From contig CM076266.1 in the NCBI GenBank assembly GCA_038380795.1, forward strand, positions 27,974,145 to 28,038,144: DNA of 64,000 nt. Direction: 5' to 3'. Under the pieces are notes generated by a model that was not told the origin of the DNA, ran no database searches, and saw nothing but the letters and a program-made list of their open reading frames with translations. Of this stretch, positions 12,711 to 26,571 are shown piece after piece. Numbering within the stretch: the first letter of the stretch is position 1; each line of letters starts with the position of its first letter. Origin of the DNA: Pyrocephalus nanus. Its lineage: Eukaryota > Chordata > Aves > Passeriformes > Tyrannidae. Made by a program: the position numbers and the translations under genes.

Positions 12711-12909
12711 GTAGGAGCTCTTGCTCAGCTGCTGCTTTCTGACACTTTGATGGCTGCTTGCGAGTTGATCTAGCCTGAAGGCATGACAGGGAAGCCTCCA
12801 ATCTTGTCAGATACCATAAATGAAGCAGGACTGGAACTGGTCAGTATTTGGGTGGAAAGCTGAATTTTGCAGGAGGTGATGTTGAGGATTCAGTAGATGG
12901 CAGTCTTAC

Positions 12910-12997
12910 CTCAGAGTCAGGACTGAGGAGACCAATGAGTGTTGGTACTGAGGGCTAGGGGTGCCATCTTTTAGAAGTGCAAAAATCAGGTACCAGG
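12910..12997 (-). other. Exon-like segment (unidentified)
   Basis: On the minus strand the acceptor TTAGGTTTTTTCAG is followed by 88 bp and a good donor (CTGAG|GTAAGA). Only one of the three frames is open, giving a peptide beginning WYLIFALLKDGTPSPQ with no recognised domain. Strand agrees with the leftward gene proposed from the CpG island. No homology is known to me, and it may be a chance splice-site pair or a noncoding exon. Confidence 0.22.
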
Positions 12998-14821
12998 CTG
13001 AAAAAACCTAAGGTACATTTGAGAGATCATGACCAAATGTTAACGTTTCACTGAGAAATGACATTTTGCCAGCTGCAGACATTCTCTCACAGTTTCAAAG
13101 GAATACTCTTATGAATCCATGACATACTCTTAAAGTCTCCTATCTCCTGCTCCAGAGATTGCTCAGCTTAATGAAAAGTGATTTAGTGTCCATGTGTCTC
13201 ATGAGACCAGAATTTCACTGTACAAGCCACTGAATACAGTGTCAGATGGGCAGCAGATGTCACAAGAGTGACACTGAAGTAGGGATTTTTTAAGTGTCAG
13301 TATTCAATCTTTCTCATATTACACAGCTAAGAGATGACTAAGCTGTGACTTTGACCATGCAATCAGAAGGGAGAGAGGTAGAAGAATTTCACTTACATCT
13401 CTGTGCAATTTATCCTGTTCCTGGGTCTGTGAAAAAGCATGCAGTCCTGAGCAGGTGGGAGATAAAAAGCTTCACCTTCTGCTACATCATCCATGTCCTG
13501 GTTAGCTATCAAAGTTCACCCAATGTCAGTCATGAGCTGCCTGGATTAACACCTACACTCCATGCCAAATTTTTAATGAAAGCAGCAAACTTGCATCAAG
13601 ATTCATTGTCTCTCTAATTTTCCTATCTTCACTGGCCAGACATAATGCATTATTATATCAAGTTCAAGGCACCTGTCCATGTGGGCCATATAATACTTTC
13701 AATCACCTGGTCCTAAACAAGAAACGACTTTGAGCTGCTGTCCAGCAGAACCCACACAAACAACTAGATGCTTTCCCCACATTAAACTCCAAGCAATTTT
13801 AATAGTTCTGGATCAAGGTCTTTTGATGTGTTTACCAAGGTCTGTGATCTCTGTTCCCCTCCTTTTCTTGCCAGAGGGCCGTAGAAACTTAATCCCTGCA
13901 GATCCAGCTCAGAGAGTTTGTAAAAGCTACAAGCTAGGAGGATATTTTGTTTTGCCAGCATTCAATCCATATAACAAGTGCCCCTTTCTTTCTGGACCTA
14001 TCCTACAACGTCAACCTCATCTCACACCATTTTTTCCCCCAGTACAGGAAAAAAGTGTTGATGTACATAAGTTGATACATTCATAAATACAATCACTAAC
14101 AATATGCAGTTGTAGTGACTTAGGAAAAGCATGCATAGGTATGTAACTTTACTTAATGTCTGCATGTGTATTTATGTGCTTAAATATATGCACAGGATTT
14201 TTCTTTTTCAAAAAAAGAAATCTTCGTTGTTTTGATTTTTTTCTATTTTTTTTTCCTCCAAGAGAAAAGAAAACAAGGCACTGAACAACAATCAGTGGAG
14301 ACAATGTGAAAAGGCATAAACAAAGACATTTAAAAGCAGCCCTACCAGGGAAAGAAAATTACTGTTTTAACCCTTTGAAGGATTTCATCCCATTCCAGAG
14401 GAAATTCACCCCATTCCCTCACAGGTTTGATTTACTGCACCAAGCAATCAACTAGTCTTTGGTAGGTGGGATCCGTACCCAATGAAGAAAAGGCTTCAGT
14501 ACGTGGTTTACTGAAGTTGACTCTTGCCCTTTTGCTAGCAATTTATGACATTCGCAGTGTATCACTGACAGAGTACTCAGAAAACCTCAGCTAACAAAAA
14601 TAACAGCAAATGGTGCTGGTTAAATGATCAACATACAACTGGCATGAGGAAACAGTCAAGATATACAGAAAACAGCATTCCTGTTCACTTGTGTGGCCAC
14701 CTGCAAACTATGTGTGCATATAATTATGCCAGGACCCAGCAGCCCTGTCTTTCAAAAATACACTCCAGTGTCATTAGGAACTTGTGAGTCCCAGACTCCT
14801 CTTTGGAAATGATGCTGCATT

Positions 14822-14945
14822 GCTTTTGATAAGCCTCTTTATCTCTTTGCTGCAGTTTAACTAGCTGTAAATGGAGAGAATATTATTTATCTACCTGAGG
14901 GGAAGGTTAGGATTCTTAACTACATAATAGACCGCAAGTGCTGTC
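14822..14945 (+). mobile_element. MIR-like core-SINE fragment
   Basis: CCTCTTTATCTCTTTGCTGC, AGTTTAACTAGCTGTAAATG and GAGAATATTATTTATCTACC follow the MIR core order (TTAACCTCTCTG..CTCAGTTTCC..ATCTGTAAAATGGGGATAATA..TACCT). The run continues into a 17-A tract at 14,967-14,983 preceded by AATAAA, which may be the 3' end of the element or chance. Confidence 0.45.
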
Positions 14946-14966
14946 ATCAAATAAACCCTTTAACTG

Positions 14967-14983
14967 AAAAAAAAAAAAAAAAA
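14967..14983 (+). repeat. Poly(A) tract, 17 A
   Basis: A run of 17 A with AAATAAAC about 18 bp upstream, following the MIR-like segment. The layout resembles a retroposed 3' end, but no parent gene is recognised. Confidence 0.9.
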
Positions 14984-16835
14984 GGAGTTTCAGCCATTTT
15001 TTGGTATAATTCTTACAAAGACAGAAAAAATTTAACCCATTAGAAGGAGAAAAAAAAGATGGAAAGGAAACACTTCTCAGTCATTATTTTTCAATGCAAA
15101 AAAAGGGATAAAAGTTCCACAGAGCTGGCATGGATTGCAAGGGATGGCCACTGCTAATGGTATCAGTGCAGCTTTAAGACCTCATATACCTATGGGTGTA
15201 CGTACAATCAAGTACAATGCCTATTCTCAATGAGAACAGAAAGTCCTCTACCTAGGTTTTCTCATAAAACAGAAAGCTTGTGTCCTGTGACATTTTAAAC
15301 CAACTGCTGTTCACTCTCTCTTGCTTTTGGCGAGCAATCAGGATTGAGCAATATTGTCCTCCTGTTTTCACTATAAGTCAACCTTAGTGACCTAGCTGCC
15401 TCATAACAAAAATCTTGATTGAACAAAGAAACCATTTCTCATCCATTTCACATAATGCACCACAAATGAAAGCCCTGGAAATGTTTTATTCCTCCATATT
15501 GCTTTCATATGTAGCTTTTCAGCAGCACTTCATTTGTCCTCTCTCCATTTCTATGCAGTATCTTTAATATCGTCCAGGCCCAGAAGGGCAGGAACTATTA
15601 AAATGTGAGAACACATTTTGAACTGCTTAGTGCCCATGGCAACCTGCAAACTTTACTGCAGCAAGAAGTCCACTGTCTGGATAAGACCAAGGCAGCTGGG
15701 CTCAGCAAGGAACTAGCACCCAAAGCCAGATCTGCCCTCAGGCACACATCTCTCAGGCAGGTGAATTCCTCACAATAAGATACAAAATCCTGCTGGATTT
15801 TTTTAACAGATCCTGCAAATGTGCAGGTGTATTCCATCATCTAAGAGTTGCAACTTAAAACAACTCCTTGTTTTTGAAATTCAAAGATACGACCAAATTT
15901 GCTTGCAAAAGGCACACAGAATTTCCAATGGAAAATAGTTTGAAAGAATCTCAGTGAGCTCCTACATGCAGCAAAACCAAGAGTCTCTCAAAGGATCTCT
16001 ATCACTGTTATTGCTGTATGATCACTCTTATTTCCAGCAGAAATCAGGAATTCTGAAAACAATACCACTGAGTACGTTTCCTTGGCCCACTATATATTTC
16101 ATTGTGTTCATTTCAACTTTTGAATATATTTTCAAACTAACTACTGTGATATGTAGCTCTGTCCAGCTTGACCTACTCTGATCTTGCCTTTTTATTTAAA
16201 TCAGTAACTACCTTATTTATCAAACTGTTTCCACAGTCATAATATGAAAAAATGGCATCATATTAACTCCAAGAGATACTCACTTCAGTGTTACATTATA
16301 CACAATCCCCTCTGCAGTTTACATATTTTGAGAAAGCCTATCTTACAAGCCCGTGAAAAGGATTTACCAGCAGATTAAAGGATAAAACTGCCAAAAGCAC
16401 TAAAATACATGGTCGATATGCTGCTAACCACAAATCCATAACTGTTTTGCTGATAAAGCATTGCCTAAGCTTCAGTTTGTTCAGATTGCTGCTTCAGATT
16501 CCTCATGACATGATCAGCAAAATGAGAAGAAATTCTGCTATTTCTAGAAGAGATGTGTTGGCTTGTAGTCATGTCTATATAACTGATTTTCAAATTCCTC
16601 TGTTGAGCTTTGAAGTGATTAAAGGAAACCAGAACGGAATTTTCCCTTTTCATTTTCTTCAGCACCCTTACATATAGAAAGTGTTTTGGTTTACAGTATA
16701 GGTCTCACAGTTTAGGAGATTAATTCCTCTTTCTTCTGTCTATAACTGTATGCTCCTGAAACACCAACTGATTATAGCTGAGCCTCCTGCCCAAGAGAAA
16801 AATGACTATGATGAAGTGCTACTTTGCTCATAGGC

Positions 16836-16976
16836 ATTGCAAAATCTCCACCTTTAGAGGCTTGTACGACTCAACAAGGCAAATCCACAGTTAACCTCTG
16901 AGCTGGAGGCTAGACCAGGTGACCTCCAGAAATCCCTTTTGTCCCCAGTTTATGTGATTCCATGACTTTGCACTTG
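16836..16976 (+). mobile_element. CR1 LINE fragment, old
   Basis: Plus orientation. GAGCTGGAGGCTAGACC, AGGTGACCTCCAGAAATCCC and GTGATTCCATGAC match, in order, the well-known CR1 3' end (GTTGGACTAGATGACCTCC...TTCCAACC...TGATTCTATGA). The preceding stretch (CGACTCAACAAGGC) fits the ORF2 C-terminal coding part. Divergence is high. Confidence 0.7.
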
Positions 16977-19025
16977 GTCAGTGATTAAAATGTAGAAGGC
17001 ACTGCTCCTGGAACTGTTATTTCTAGAGTACTCCTTTCCCACTGGAGAGTCTTCAGTGAAAATTTGGAATGGAAGATTTTATTTTATGAGGATATGTTTG
17101 GAATCCTTTGCTGTCTCATATTCTCAGAAGAATACTATCTTGTGATGTTGGAAGAATGTATGCAAAAGGAAAAAATGTGATAGACAACACTTTCTCCGTG
17201 CTGACCAGGGCTAAGAAAATGATCTTCAGTGAGCAAAATAGGACATAACCATATGGATGACTAAGAGAGAGATCTCTAGCAATTAAAAAGTTCCCTCCTT
17301 CACCACAAGCTCTTTCTCTGGCAGAAGGTAGCTGAATGAAGGCATAGAAGAACTTCCAAAAATCCTTCTAGTACTCTGTGTTCTTCATATATGTAACATA
17401 AAGAGTTTACAGGACTAGCAATCTTCGACATTATAGCAATGTATTTCTTTAAAAGGACATTAAAAATATCCAGGGCTGACAAATATTCTTAATTCAGACT
17501 CAAACATGAATATAAAATAATCCAATTGAAAAAAATCACTGCAAAACATCAATATGCACATGCTAAGAAATGACAAGAGGTACCACAAATACACTGAAAC
17601 CAAGGTAAAACAATAGATTATTCAGCACACTGGAATCTCCTAAGAATCTAGGCTATTAATTTCTACTCTAGTCTTACAGTTTAGTATGAAACATTCGCTT
17701 AAGGAAACAGTCTACAAATATTCATGCATGTGATCACCTCAATCTCTAGACAAAAGTAAGCATTTAATATCTAAACGTAAATTTACGCACGAAACTCACG
17801 TCAATTGCACAAAGCCTGCTAGTGAAAGCTTCCATATTGTAGCAACCATTAAAACTTGGTCTATGTTAACCATCCCACCCATTGTGTAAGCAAAAGCAAC
17901 TAAAATGACAAAAAAACTTGCACTTCTAAATAGATAGAATTGAGTATGCAAATATTATTGTTCAAGTTATGCACAACACTTGAAGCATAAATTATGCTAA
18001 CAGTAGACAGACACTTTGATTTCTCTCTGGAGTATAATCTAGTTAGAAAGACATTGCTAGAAGGTAACAGTTGTGCCAAGGTACCATTTGATATCTAAAT
18101 AATTGATTTGAAAGTCTTGTTAGTTGATGACTGACCATAAAAGCATTCTGTGAGTTGGCTAAAATAGTTCAAAACAGATCAGACACGTATGAGAGCTCTC
18201 ATTAGCAATCTGTTTTTTCTGTCCCACCAGATGGGGCAAACATTCTGTAATGCTTAAATGTACTTCATCTGAAGAAATCACAAGAACAGCACTTTCTTTC
18301 CCAGTGCTAAAGGAAAAGAATATATAAAGGAATATAAAGGAAGCCAATTGTTAAAGCAACCTACACTGAGAGCTTTTCTCTGGAGTTAGATTAGCTCCTG
18401 CTAATAAAAATACATACGTAACTGTGTTGTCTAGTGATTTTCAATCTTTCTCCATCTGCAGACCTCCTCCAGGTGTTTTCCAATGGAGTCAAGTCTGTGT
18501 TTCAATCAATTTTAAGTGTCCTGAAGTAAACTTACTTTACTTTTATCTCTGCTATAGAACATTTAGGAAGTAGCTTAGTGGTACCCAGGGATCTGCACAC
18601 TGTGAGCTCCATGGAGTGGAGTGCTGCCACCATGAGTCTACTCATACTGGCATGGGCATGTTCTTGAGTAGGGAACCTTCAGCTAATAATGGAACTCTGC
18701 TTTCCTTGTGGCAACAATTACACAAGCCTTCCTTAACACACCTCACAGCTATTGAGGATAGTACAAAGTTTTATACCTTTTAGTTGGTTTTGGGGGGGTT
18801 TTGAAATAAAAGAAAACCAACTTTGATCAAATTTATCTGCCTTACTGCATATCTCACATCTCAGCTTTTTAATATGTATGATCATAAAAAAGGAACATGA
18901 TGGGCATTACACATTTCACAGAAAATGTTCACTCATGTACTTCAAAAAAATAATCCATATTACTTACAGAAACGCTTAAAAGCTTTTGCCCAAGCTATTT
19001 CTACTTCCCCCCCCCTTCAAAATAG

Positions 19026-19177
19026 GATCCTCCCATTATATCCTGGACAGGCATCTCACCTGGCCATGGATCTGAAATCAAAACTAGTCAAAGACAAATC
19101 ATTAGTCATTTCCCAGCTGAAGACTCTTCTTTCAGTAGTGTCTCCTCAAGAACTGGGAACACTGAATTATGTTGAAG
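19026..19177 (+). other. Exon-like segment (unidentified)
   Basis: TTCTACTTCCCCCCCCC then TTCAAAATAG gives a strong pyrimidine tract and acceptor. About 152 bp later GTTGAAG|GTGAGA gives a donor. One frame is fully open (peptide starting ILPLYPGQASHLAMD); another is open until a TGA just before the donor. No known domain is seen. Likely chance, recorded because both signals are good. Confidence 0.15.
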
Positions 19178-20824
19178 GTGAGAAAAACTGCACTCCTTCC
19201 ACTGCTCCTGGCCAGTGGTATTAAAACAGACACCTTCTTTGCATTTCAAACTTGCGTTCAGAGCATGAATGCTACAGAAGTGACAGGGTACTTTGCTAAG
19301 TCAGCTCAAAATAGGAAGTTTGCTTCAGAAGACACTTCAAGTTCATGCCAAGAAACACTCTAATTTTTATATATTTTCTTTTTTTTCTAAGAAGAGTCAA
19401 GAAAAAGATAAAAAGGACAAAATCTGATAGGCCCGCAGACAGGTTACATTCTTTCTTTGGTGACATTCATGCAAAATCAATTCAAGCTTATTTAATGAAA
19501 AATAACAATATCAGTCCATTAGGCTATCAACTGCAAGATCACGTTTTCACAGGTGTTCACTACCTACAAAAGTGTTCATGCCCTGCTTACAAGAACAAAA
19601 CCATCTTTTACATACACAAACTAACACTTGGCTGCACATCCTGAGGGCTGCTATCGGCTTGCAGGCACCATAATCACACACACTTATTCAAATGTGGGTT
19701 TGTTTTCTTGCAGCCATGAGCATAACTTTCCCAGAAAACCTTTAGTGTTTGTCAGCCAGATACTAATGGTTCTCCCAGGGACTGCAGGACAAGTATCTTT
19801 TGTCCCATTTTTTGACAGAGGGCTGTAATGACAAATGCCTATTTAAAGTTTTGCCTTATTTTAGAAGTTACATTGGATATAATCAGTATATATCGATGCT
19901 ATTCGTGTATCCTGTTGCTACACAATCCTATAAGAACTGATGCCTTTCGAACCATTACATAAACTTACATATTTGTAAGCAGTTTCTTTAAAAATTATGA
20001 CACGATCTAAAGTCAAAATAGGCCTCAACTCTGCATAAACCTAATTTTTATCCCGTTATTTATTATGCAGAATTTCTAAGATAATCTAGTCTTTACTGTT
20101 TATTATTACTTATTCCATGTCTCACAGAGCAGAGATGAGAGCCCTGTTTAGTTTGCTGACAGCCCAGCCCTTCAAATTCACAACCTTGAAAAACGAGACA
20201 GAGAGCTGGAAGAAAACCTTTAAAAACTTCATTATATAGACCAGAAACAGGCTCATAATCATCAAAAACTCCTAAAAATTGCACAGAAATAGTAGGACCA
20301 ATTTTGGTGTCAGATTTAGATGCTACTGTGTTGTCACTTAACCTTAAAGTGGTCCTGTGTTTTGAGACTGAAGAGTCTAGAACTATACCACAAAAAAAAA
20401 AAAGCTTCAAAATTTCTTTTTAGTTTGTTCATAAATTATTAAAAAACATACAGAAGCATAAAAACTACCAAATACAAGAGCAAAGTTCTGAAGTGCTATA
20501 CCTACTTCTAAAGATCTTCTCAACAGAACATGCTTTTCAACTGCAGCCAGTGTTTTACAGAATTCATTCTAATATATTGATTTTTCAGGCCACAGCTGTT
20601 GTCCTTTGGACTTCATTCACAGTTGTCTCTTCTTTTTCTTGTAATCAATGCAACTAAAGGTACTGCAATATTTACTTCTGCCAACTTAGTTCGCACAAGT
20701 CTGTTGGCCTTTTTCTTTCTTTTTGGCAAAAACATTTTATTTCTAGCTTGGCTTCAAAGTTGAATCAAAACTTTTTGCCTGTATCTCTTGTGACTACTTA
20801 CTGCATATTACTTTAACACCCTCC

Positions 20825-21180
20825 AAACGTGGCATTCAATTCAAAGCATCGGAGCAAGCCCAGTGCAACCAGGACACAGTTGTACATGTGCATGTGAAAC
20901 AAAGCTGTCATAAATGTCACTGCACCAGGACTCCTGGACTCGACTGAATTATTGTAATGAGCTCAGTATCAATCAAACATGCTCATCTTGTCAGAAATAA
21001 AGCCTAGTTTTTGACTTTTAAAAATAGCTATTAACGTCAATTGTGATTCGAAGTCAATCACACCAGGAGGGCTGTGGTTGGATCTTGAAAATTATAAGTG
21101 TGACATGACAGATGGTAATTGGAGGCTTTTGTTACTTGTGCAGCAGCACCATCAGCTACTCTGCTGCCAGCATATACAAA
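20825..21180. other. Candidate conserved noncoding block
   Basis: This stretch lacks repeats and simple tracts. It contains clustered motif-like words such as TGACAGATGG (MEIS/PBX-like), GTAATTGG and AGCTATTAACGTCAATTGTG (homeodomain/HNF1-like). It reads as complex sequence and not as neutral AT-rich filler. Conservation cannot be measured here, so this is only an inference. Confidence 0.2.
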
Positions 21181-24100
21181 GAGAAACACAAGCAAGGCTT
21201 TGGGTCAACATTTCATACTGAGATGAGACACATATAGCAGTGAAGGGCTATAATAGATCCCCAAAGCAGTCCAGTAAGGGAATATCCCTGCTAAAACCTG
21301 TCTACATGGGCAGTCAGCACTAGCTGCATCCAAGTAAAAAAAACCACTTTGTCCAAATAACATGAAGCAAGCAGTCAAGCAAACAACTCTTTCCTTACAT
21401 CTAGCCTTGTACTTTATATACCAAGTGGGTATTTTTACTGAAGGTGCCTCTGGGAAGGACCAAGACTAAAAAGCTTTCTGTCTTCAGACATAAACCAACA
21501 ACATAATTGAAAAGACATTTCACAGAGATGGCCAAACAATACCCCTGAACAATGTGATCTTTAAGGCATAAACATGACTTGCAAGCAGGTTAGAGAAAAG
21601 AAACACATGCCTAAAATCACTCTGGCTGCATTATAAAAAAACTGAACAGATTTTTGGCACAGGACAATAGTCTAAATTTATATTTCATCACAGAATGCTG
21701 TACATCTAAAAAGGAAAGGGAGGGCAGGGGTAATGAGTCCTTTCAAGGGGACACAATAAAAACACAGGATCTTGTCACTGAACCAGCGTCTACTGAAGAA
21801 ACCACTCAAAGCAACCAAGATACAGAAACGCTTTCTCCTCTGCAAGCCAACACACTGTTCCTGACAGAAGTCTGGCTGTCAGGCAGTACTGTAAAGTGGC
21901 AATCAATGCATTACTCCCTACAACAAGAATACAACTGACATTTCTTCTGGCTCCCCTATCTCAGATGCTGCTGTCTTCGGAGAATGACAAGGTGATTCTC
22001 CATCATGTCTCCTCTCGTGTGACAATCATTGCTGTCATGAATGTCCCACTAAAATTGAAGCTTGGCTTCCACCTCTGCTAATATCCTACTGACAGCCTTG
22101 CAACTCCAGAAAAACACAAAGTAGGAAAAGTCAAATCTTCTTACTAAGCTGCTAGCCTCAATGGTGTTCCAGTTTTACATCTCATGGTGAGATAATTGTT
22201 TTCACTGTCTGTACTTCTGTTATTTGGTTTTCATTTTGCCCATTGATCTATGTACAATGGCTTGTAAAGTTCATAGGTATGTAAAAAAATGATCTACAAA
22301 GCAGTCTTTCCTGAACTCCAGAAATGAAAAATCAGCTTTTTCAGGTTTTGGGGCTTAGCTCTCTCTTAAATTCATAACAATCTACAATTCATGCAGAACT
22401 AACACAACCCAGCTTAGAATTCCCCAACAGCACATCAAAACTTTTTTGTCTTATTCAGGCACAGGCAGTTGAGAGGCATGTCTACCACTCATCCCTAAGT
22501 GAGGCATTTCAAGGACTGCCAACATTTTTTTTTGCATACTCTGAAACTCTGTCCCAGCTCTAAGTGAGACTGTCTGCCTTGATCTTACAGATCTTGTGTG
22601 AAGCACAGCACAGGGTTATAATTCAAGGCAGATACTGCTCAGTTGTTTAAGTCTTCTCATTAGTGTCCATCACATGCTCTTCTCATCCTCAAAGGGTGCA
22701 CTACAACACTGCAGCTGCTTAAGTGGTAAATAAACAATTTTCTGTCATCCAAGTGTCCAGGATAATGCTCTCTGGTTGTTGGTACCAGCAGATAAGCAAA
22801 GCTTCCTGGAATAAGAGGCGGAACACAGAGATCATTAAAGCAAGGAAAGGTCAGTAAACAACTTGCTTTTCCTCAGACAAAACAGGTGAGAACACATAAT
22901 TCTATTTTCTACATCTGTTTTTCATCTTCAGTTTTCCAAGTGAACGCACACCAAGCTTGCACAGAAGTCAGCCATGGAGAGTGTGATCCTATTTATGAAC
23001 TGCACAGCCCATGCAGGAGGACCAGGAAAGGGACTGACCTGCAGCCAGCGTGACTGAGCAATTTTTTTGCAGTAAGGGACCTCAAAAGCCTGAAGATTAT
23101 CAGCCTTTCTTTCAATTCCAAGCCTATCACAATAGATGACCTGAATTAGGACTACGCTGTTTTCCTTCTCGTCCTTTTTTCACTGCTTGAGGAATTGTAC
23201 AGGCAAAGAGAAAAAAAAAAATCCCAGATTCAACTCTTTGTCTAGAATTGCTGGACACCGAACAGCCCTGGTCAGAGGACTAGCTCATAACTAAAATGCA
23301 TTTGACAACTGTAGGTGCCCACACCAACTGCACAAGACCTGCCCTATAAATGAAACATTCCAAAGTGCTGTATGTTGAACACAACTAGAAGCAAGCAGGA
23401 CTGCTGGACGTGTGCAGGTGATGACTCGCAGTACAGTAAAGGCTCGGCCTCTGTTTAGAGGCACACCACTTCTTACTGGCTGCCATGGAGCAGGTGCACT
23501 GAAGATTCATCCCTCATTGCTTATACTTCACTTGTAAAGGTTGAGGGAGAGACCTTGAAAAACACTGACTACTTTGAAAAGAAAAAAGTCAGTCAGTTGT
23601 TTATTCCTGGAGAAAGTGCTCATCCATCTAGCTAGAAAGATTATCTAACCTGCTCTATTTCTCATCCCACCTTAGAGTAAATTCTGACTATAAATTCAGT
23701 AGGTTACCAGATCAAAGCTCCAGCCACGACAGTGCCTAAGATTTGTAATTAAATTTTCTAACCAAATCAGGCTTCCTTCCACAAAACATACAAACATAAA
23801 CATATGCAAAACATACAGCTGACGTTCCTAAATAAATTCAGTCTACTAGCTAAGACACATTTTCAACAGTTGGGGCATTTTTAACGTGAAGTAATACATA
23901 GTCCAGCATTCAGAGCAAGCTTTCTTCAGGCAGCAATCCAACCCAAACAGTTTTCTTTAGTTTTCATTTTAACCAGCATACAGATCTCTCCATTCTTGCC
24001 AGGCTGCAAAAATAATACTATTTTTTTCCAGGGGAACACTATGCACACAGTATTTCCAATTTTGCAAGAATAAGGATGTAAAAGGTGCCACATCCAAAAA

Positions 24101-24249
24101 ACCCTATTCCTACTGACTGTTTGAGAGAGCTAATTTGGCTTCTCTGAACTTAACCAAACTTCCTTCCTTTAACATTGTCTTTGGCTGACCATATTGGAAG
24201 TAGCTATTTAACAATAAGCTTAGTGTAATCCCCCTGAAGGAACAAGGCT

Positions 24250-24290
24250 CAGATTTTTCAAGTGATTTTTTTCAAGTGATTTTTATTCAT
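24250..24290 (+). repeat. Short tandem duplication
   Basis: TTTTTCAAGTGATTTT is repeated directly as TTTTTCAAGTGATTTTTATT around 24,255-24,287. It is a recent-looking local duplication of about 16 bp. Confidence 0.75.
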
Positions 24291-26548
24291 TACCAAAGCT
24301 GAGATCATTTCCAAATCGCCCAAACCAGGCTCTTGAGCATGAACTGGCTTTTTTTTCTTGCTATGTAAGATTTGAATTTGACATTTCCTTTCCATAACAT
24401 TCTGTGCTACATACACTTGTTTGAGGGGAACTGTAAGAAATGTCGCAATTTCATCTTACAATTTTAACCCAAGTGATTTTTTTTTTTTAATTAAATAACT
24501 AAACAGGTGAAATGCCTGAATCAATTTACTGTGAAAAGTTGCCGTGGATGTGGAGAAGGAAAGGAGGGAGAAGGGGGGTGATGTCAGTTTGATAATACAG
24601 TTGCTAGAAGAAAACATGTTTTATATGGATAGTAAGGGTCATCAATAAAAATCATGGCCATCATAAAACACTGTTAAAATATACATGTGACACCCTTGCT
24701 AAAGTAGGGCTGTTGGGTTTTTAACTGCACCATGAAATACGATATTTCCTAATGTTTTATGCCAGTTAACAGTGGCAGGGCCACGTTCATTGTGTGTCTA
24801 TTTGGTTGCAATAAAAACATTTGAGATCCACTTAATTATTAAAATTCTACATTTGAGTTGTTCAGAGCTGCAGTAGGGTTTAAGATGAACAGCTGGGCTA
24901 AGACAGTCATAGTGGGATTTTCCACTTCTCCTTGGAAAAATCTGGTGTGAAGACATGGTTGAATCACAGTCAGCTCTCAGTTGGTCTTCAGACAGATTCA
25001 TCTTGCTGGATGTATGATAAATTAATAAATACGTGCATAAACAAATAAAACAAACATTCCAAATATGTGGGGGGGGAAAGGAAAAAGTTGTCTATTAGAA
25101 AGTTAATGTATAGCCCAGGCAGCAAGAGCAGCTTGACAGAAGGACAGGTCAATGTACAGTTGGTACCTCAAAAAATGAACAGAAATCAATATGTCAGTCT
25201 TCCTGACTCAAAGTCATGCTGATCCACTGGCACAGCTGTAATTAGATATTTATTAGGACACTTCCTGGGATCATCTAACCTTGATGGAAATGGTATTATA
25301 CTGTTATTAGGAAGTAAGCCAAGCACGTGAAGTGTATTTTTCCATAGGTTAAGGATGACGCCAATTTTACCAAATACTTTTCAAATCAGTTCAGATATGC
25401 TCACAATGACAAAACACTGAAAAAAGGCCTGACTTCTCCCTTCCTTCACAGAAACTACTTTAGTATCAAAGCAAAAATTCAAATGGGAGCCAATTCCTTT
25501 TGGTCAATGTTTTTTGGGAATTCAGCAACAGTTCTGCAAACAAAATAATAAAAAAAAAATAATTCTCAGCTTAAGAGCCACAAAGTAAATCTATTAAGTT
25601 CAAAGAAAACAAAAAGTGAAGCTTCCTATGCTTGGACAAAAGAGGGGACACAGTGAAGTGACCTTCATTGCACAGGAAAAAAAAAAGTACCATTATGGAA
25701 AAGACAGTCTGTTGTATAGAGTTAAAAGAATAACCAAATGTATAGTCAATAGCTAAGGAAGAAAACTGGGAATGTTGCTTCAAAAAGCAGCCATTCCACC
25801 AAATTGCTTAAAAAAGCAGTAATTTCACTGGTAGCCTGTTTCCTGAACAGTACTTTTCTTTCCCCTCTACCTTTATCTCAGAAAAGCTCCCCACCCACCC
25901 CAATGTCTTTCCTGGGTAAGAGAAGCCTGTACTGTGGCTCACTTAGAGCTATGAACCAGACAGACTAGGCAGCTGGCATCTGTCAGACTGAACCTAGAAC
26001 ACACAAGCTAAGGATATTAATTCATTCTTTCCCTTCCAACCAGTCATGAAGGATGTTTTATTATTTTTATGTGTTTTATTTTTTTTCCCCAGTGAATTTT
26101 TGGGAGGAAAAATAAACTGGAAGATGAATAGTTTGTCGTGCTTAAGCATGGCGAAGTAATGAGCTAGACTGAAGATCACTAGCTTCAGTTCAGTTGCATG
26201 GCTCATGTAAATTAATCCTTTAAATAGCCCTGAACACACAGCATATGTCTAACACACCCCAACCAACCATCACATGGCCACTGAACATACAGCTCCAGCT
26301 GCTGCTCCTGTGACATCAAAGTTGCCAAGGGCGTGCCAAACGGGCACTTGGAGGATTGGCCAGCATTTTTGGAGAGAGCATTAGCTGCTCATCAGAGTGC
26401 ATGGATTTCATGAGCCTAATAAGTACAGAAGAATCTGACAAATGGATCTGAATGATTCAAGTTATGCAAGTCCCATAACAGCACAAGATACTGACAGGTA
26501 AATCTTCTTAGTAGAATCACTTTCTGGTATCAGGGAAGCATGCATTAG

Positions 26549-26571
26549 AAAAACAAAACAAAACAAAAAAA
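26549..26571 (+). repeat. (AAAAC)n tract
   Basis: Short AAAAC array of about four units, in A/C orientation on the plus strand. Confidence 0.8.

Noticed and set aside
13730..14086. 118-codon plus-strand reading frame
   Set aside because: Composition and context look noncoding; no family recognised and no flanking exon signals.
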